In this document: piece after piece, positions 24,170-27,612 of the stretch
How the letters are laid out: each line of letters begins with the position of its first letter
Position numbering within the stretch: the first letter of the stretch is position 1
Made by a program: the position numbers and the translations under genes
From: a virus
Reading direction: 5' to 3' (one strand)
Virus record (IMG/VR): IMGVR_UViG_3300030331_004683
Coordinates: 1-27,612 of that record
Length of the DNA: 27,612 nt
Notes under the pieces: generated by a model
What the model was told of the DNA's origin: nothing
Seen by the model: the letters and a program-made list of their open reading frames with translations, nothing else
Database searches by the model: none

Positions 24170-27100
24170 ATGTTTGAATATAATAACGTTTTGTATACTA
24201 CCGCGGACATGTACGGTCATGCGCAGGCATTAGGTTTATCTTTAAACGATTATTTAGCTGCTAATCCTGAAATTAAGGAACGAACTGATTTAAAAGAATT
24301 TATACCTGAAAATAAACGCGTTAATTTTGAAATACTAGAAAGTTCATTAATAGAACAAGGTATTTTAATACCCGGAGAAAACACTGCTAATCAAAATTTT
24401 TTAAAACCTAATGCTCCTTATGTAGATGTAAGCGGAACAGTTATAGAGCCAAAACCTCCAACTGCTTTAAGGAATGTAAGCAGAAAAGCAAAAAAAACAA
24501 ATTTACAAGTATTAACGCCTGAGCAAAAAAAATCTTATGATGATTATTTAAAACTTTACAAAGAGGCTGTTTTTGAAGAAAGAATGAATAACGCAAGAGC
24601 AATATCAGAAAGTAAAGGTGATGGCTTTGGTAGTAAAATGATAAATGCTGTAGATAATATGTTTTTACAGATTGCTCAAGCTTATCCTAATACCCAAATA
24701 TCTAGTCTTCAATTTGCAAGACAATTATTTGGCTCTGAGGGCGGCAGCAATGTAGACGATTATATTAAAGATTTAGCGCCTAAGCTTTTTGAAAAATTTT
24801 TACCAGGTGGTGCAGTGGGAACTGTGTCCGGTATTAGAGTTGGTAAAAGAATACTTGCTGATATATTACCAGAAGAAGTAAAAAAAGCTGGTTTAAAAAA
24901 AGCAAATAAAGAATTAATTCGACAAATCCAGTCTGCTCAAATAATAGAAGCAAGAATGGGGCAAACAGGCTCAATAACCGAAGGATGGAAACAGGGTGAT
25001 CTTGGAGAAATGGTAGCTGGAGCAGCAAATGCTGTTGGTTCATTTGGAGCATCTATAATTATAAGCGGTGCAACAAGAGGGGCTGGTATATATACAGATT
25101 TTTTTGGTAGAGCTTATGAAAATGTAAATCAGGCTAAAGCAGATGAATTAGGTATTAGTTTAGAACAATTAATAATGACTGGCCAAGATGATGTAAGAGC
25201 GCCTTTAGTAACAGCGGGAGCTGCAGGATTATTAGAAAGATTTGGTATAAAAGGTGTAACTAGAGCATTAAGGGCTAAACCACCCAGTTATACTAGAGCT
25301 TTAGCATTAAGAGCATCTTCAGGTACTAGAGAAGGATTAACAGAATATTTTCAACATGGCATAGAGCAAGTAGAAACTGCTTATGGTAAAGGCGCTAGAG
25401 GCGTAGAATTAGGAGAAGTATTTGTTAATTCATTAAATACTCAAGAAGGTTTAGAAAGCTTTTTACAAGGATTTGTTGGTGGTGGTATAATTTCTTCTGG
25501 TGGAAATTTACAAAAACAAGATGCTGCAGCTCTTGCTGGTATAGCTGGTTTAGCTACATTTGGTGCTGATGGTTTTGTTTTAGCAGGTTCAGTATTGCCT
25601 TTGAATGCTAAATTAGCTGCTTTTAATATGAGAAGCTCAGCTAATAAAACAAAAATAAAAAATCTTGAAGAAAAAGTACATGTACTAAAAGAGGAGTTGG
25701 CTAAAACTACTGATAAAGATGGGCAAGATATTATTATAGAAAGAATAGAATCTGCTCAGAATGAAATTAAAAAAATTATAAAAGCTGATAATGTACTTAT
25801 AAATCAATTATCTGAAGAAGACATGAATTCTTTAGCTAAATTTAAAGATTTAAATAAAGAGTTTCAAAATAAATTTAAAAAGCTTTCAGAAAAAAGAGAA
25901 AAAGGAGAAATATCACCTTCAGAATATAATACACAATCAGCTTTACTTAAAGAACAACTAGCAGAACAACAAAAAGAATTAAACCAAGTTGTTGGGGATA
26001 TATCTTTAAAAAATCAAAATATATCACAAAAAAATGCTGATCTTATAAAAATTATAAAAGATCCAAATGCTGATCCAGCGGCAATTGAAAAAGCAAAAAA
26101 TGATTTAGTTGAAAATAATCGAGGGTTTATTGAAAAGCTTATAAAAAGCACATTTAATCCTACATTAAAAAGTGGATTATCAGAACAAGACTATAGAGCA
26201 GCAATAAATTTAGAATTTGCAAAGATTATAAATTCTTATAAAATAAAAGAAAATGTACCGTTTGGTGCATACTTACAGCAAACTTTACCTAAAAGATTAC
26301 CTGCTATATTTGATTTAGCAATTGAAACAAATGAACAAGGTGAATTTATTGTAAAAACAGATGTAACTGAATCTGATAATATAATAGGCGATAAAGGTAT
26401 TAATATAAATACAAAATCTAATAATAATCTTGCAAATAATATAATAGGTATTACAGGTTTAAATAAAGAAGAAAGTAATACTAAAGGTAAAGAAATATTA
26501 AGTGGTAAACTTCCAGGTGTAACAGAAAAAGTAAAAGGCGATCAAAACCCATTTTTAACAGCTATAGAAAAAGCTGCTGAAGGTAAATTCTTCCAAGATA
26601 TAATGGATGCAATGGGTGGTAATTTTAAACAAAACCCTGATGCTTTAAGTGAATATGTTACATTTTTAGAAACTAATATTGCAGACATAAAAGCTGTTAT
26701 TGAAGAGGCTGGTAATCAAGATTACAATAGGTATAAAAATAAAATGCTTAAAAGCTTATATAAACCTAAAAAAATTGGTAGAGCAAAAGCAGCGGAAGGA
26801 GGTACGCCTGTTGGTGAAGGAAGATATGAGTATCAAACGCCTACCGATGCAGAAATTATTTCATACTTTAGCGAAGGTAACTTAACTACTGTTGTTGAAA
26901 GAAAGAAAACATTATCAAAAATATTATCTCATTCTGTTGGTAAACAAGCAGTATCTGAAGCAATTAAAGATCCTGCTGTTGCTGAAAAATTTAAAGATAT
27001 ACAAGAGCTATTAGGTAAAGAAGTTCCAGCTAATGTTGAATCACAAGTAATAGCTAAGTTAGATCGAGTAATTAAAAAGCTTGAAGACGCAAAGCCAGAC

Positions 27101-27612
27101 CCTAATGTTTTAAGCATCAATCCAATTATAGAATTAGGTAGACAATCTTTATTAGGGTTTTTAAAATCAATAAGACAACTTTTAAAAGCTGGTGCAAATT
27201 TTAATAAAGCAAAATCTCAATCAATAAAAATTGCTTCAAAAGATTTAAATTTAAGTAAAAATCAAGAACAAATATTTACAAGAGAGTTAGGTCCTTTATC
27301 AGCTGAAATAATTGATAGTAATGATTTTGAAGTAATATATCTTGCCGCTATACGAGAAACTGTTAAAGATAGGCTTAAACAAGACTCCGATCGTATAGTA
27401 AAAAATATAAAAGAAAAACTTAATGATAAAAAATTAAATGATAAGCAAAAAGCAGAATTTGTGTTTGATTTTTTTAAATATGAACATTCGGCATATGTTA
27501 AAAATAGCAAACTACATGGTCTTTGGGAAGGCGCTAGCAACGAAGTTTCTTTTAAATATTGGGAAAAACAATTTGGTATTAAATTAAAAACATTAGGTTT
27601 TAAAATACAAGG
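24170..27612 (+). CDS. Giant internal virion protein, 5' part (runs off the window)
   Basis: The ATG two bases after the previous stop opens a frame with no stop to the end, 1147 full codons. Residues 279-310 (EMVAGAANAVGSFGASIII and following) and ~426-487 (FLQGFVGGGIISSGG to AGIAGLATFGADGFVLAG) are Gly/Ala-rich hydrophobic segments that may interact with membrane. REGLTEYFQHGIEQVETAYG lies between them. After this come long charged coiled-coil stretches (about 500-640) and Lys/Asn/Glu-rich helix to the edge. Size, membrane-like parts near the N-terminus and context fit the giant ejected proteins of short-tailed phages, which may carry enzymatic domains further on. No lytic transglycosylase or protease motif is visible in this part. 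Confidence 0.65.
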   Translation, partial: MFEYNNVLYTTADMYGHAQALGLSLNDYLAANPEIKERTDLKEFIPENKRVNFEILESSLIEQGILIPGENTANQNFLKPNAPYVDVSGTVIEPKPPTALRNVSRKAKKTNLQVLTPEQKKSYDDYLKLYKEAVFEERMNNARAISESKGDGFGSKMINAVDNMFLQIAQAYPNTQISSLQFARQLFGSEGGSNVDDYIKDLAPKLFEKFLPGGAVGTVSGIRVGKRILADILPEEVKKAGLKKANKELIRQIQSAQIIEARMGQTGSITEGWKQGDLGEMVAGAANAVGSFGASIIISGATRGAGIYTDFFGRAYENVNQAKADELGISLEQLIMTGQDDVRAPLVTAGAAGLLERFGIKGVTRALRAKPPSYTRALALRASSGTREGLTEYFQHGIEQVETAYGKGARGVELGEVFVNSLNTQEGLESFLQGFVGGGIISSGGNLQKQDAAALAGIAGLATFGADGFVLAGSVLPLNAKLAAFNMRSSANKTKIKNLEEKVHVLKEELAKTTDKDGQDIIIERIESAQNEIKKIIKADNVLINQLSEEDMNSLAKFKDLNKEFQNKFKKLSEKREKGEISPSEYNTQSALLKEQLAEQQKELNQVVGDISLKNQNISQKNADLIKIIKDPNADPAAIEKAKNDLVENNRGFIEKLIKSTFNPTLKSGLSEQDYRAAINLEFAKIINSYKIKENVPFGAYLQQTLPKRLPAIFDLAIETNEQGEFIVKTDVTESDNIIGDKGININTKSNNNLANNIIGITGLNKEESNTKGKEILSGKLPGVTEKVKGDQNPFLTAIEKAAEGKFFQDIMDAMGGNFKQNPDALSEYVTFLETNIADIKAVIEEAGNQDYNRYKNKMLKSLYKPKKIGRAKAAEGGTPVGEGRYEYQTPTDAEIISYFSEGNLTTVVERKKTLSKILSHSVGKQAVSEAIKDPAVAEKFKDIQELLGKEVPANVESQVIAKLDRVIKKLEDAKPDPNVLSINPIIELGRQSLLGFLKSIRQLLKAGANFNKAKSQSIKIASKDLNLSKNQEQIFTRELGPLSAEIIDSNDFEVIYLAAIRETVKDRLKQDSDRIVKNIKEKLNDKKLNDKQKAEFVFDFFKYEHSAYVKNSKLHGLWEGASNEVSFKYWEKQFGIKLKTLGFKIQ

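Noticed and set aside
26700-27540. Small frames at 26700-26885 (+), 26929-27120 (-) and 27262-27540 (-)
   Set aside because: All lie inside the giant frame from 24170, which is open to the window end and has normal phage codon use.
1-27612. tRNA genes, integrase, attachment sites, insertion sequences, origin
   Set aside because: Only about 285 bases are non-coding, in gaps of at most 68 bases; none has a tRNA-like or att-like structure, and no recombinase or transposase is present.

Overview
This window is about 27.6 kb from the virion-structure module of a tailed double-stranded DNA phage. It is AT-rich and about 99% coding, and every gene I can support lies on the + strand. The packaging and capsid set (large terminase, long portal with a coiled-coil tail, acidic scaffold, HK97-type major capsid protein), the ring/connector proteins, a large hub or 'muzzle'-like tail protein and large ejected internal proteins indicate a short-tailed (podovirus) virion. 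The closest organisation I know is that of crAss-like and related phages of marine Bacteroidetes. This placement rests on motif and order recognition without a database search. None of the starts has a Shine-Dalgarno sequence and their leaders are A/T-rich, which fits a Bacteroidetes (flavobacterial) host. Near-perfect Shine-Dalgarno strings do occur, but only inside genes. Twenty stop codons are visible: 17 TAA, 3 TAG, no TGA.

Layout. Positions 1-4562 hold a tail-fibre block: the 3' end of a Thr/Ser/Asn-repeat fibre with a C-terminal S74 self-cleaving chaperone domain, a Rossmann methyltransferase-like gene, and a 1115-residue fibre built almost wholly of Thr/Ser/Asn-rich repeats. Positions 4615-6550 hold a glycosyltransferase-like (GT-B) gene, a small unknown, a possible double GroES-like protein and a small helical protein in the place of a small terminase. 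Positions 6550-14324 hold terminase, portal, a small beta-rich structural protein, scaffold and major capsid protein, closed by a rho-independent-type terminator. Positions 14393-21620 hold a conserved unknown, a strong hairpin, two ring/connector proteins and the hub protein, which seems to be carried on two adjacent reading frames, the first with cadherin-like and adhesin-tip domains. Positions 21621-27612 hold a GNAT-like protein and three internal (ejection) virion proteins, the last running off the window.

The genes form one late morphogenesis programme: packaging, procapsid assembly, connector, tail hub, ejected proteins and receptor-binding fibres. The most unusual part is the fibre block. 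The 1115-residue protein keeps a strict two-residue register: aromatic residues are always an even number of positions apart, although unit length varies. It also contains a 288-bp super-repeat whose copies keep the protein sequence while most codons differ synonymously. The flanking methyltransferase-like and glycosyltransferase-like genes make covalent decoration of this mucin-like fibre a testable idea, but that is inference.
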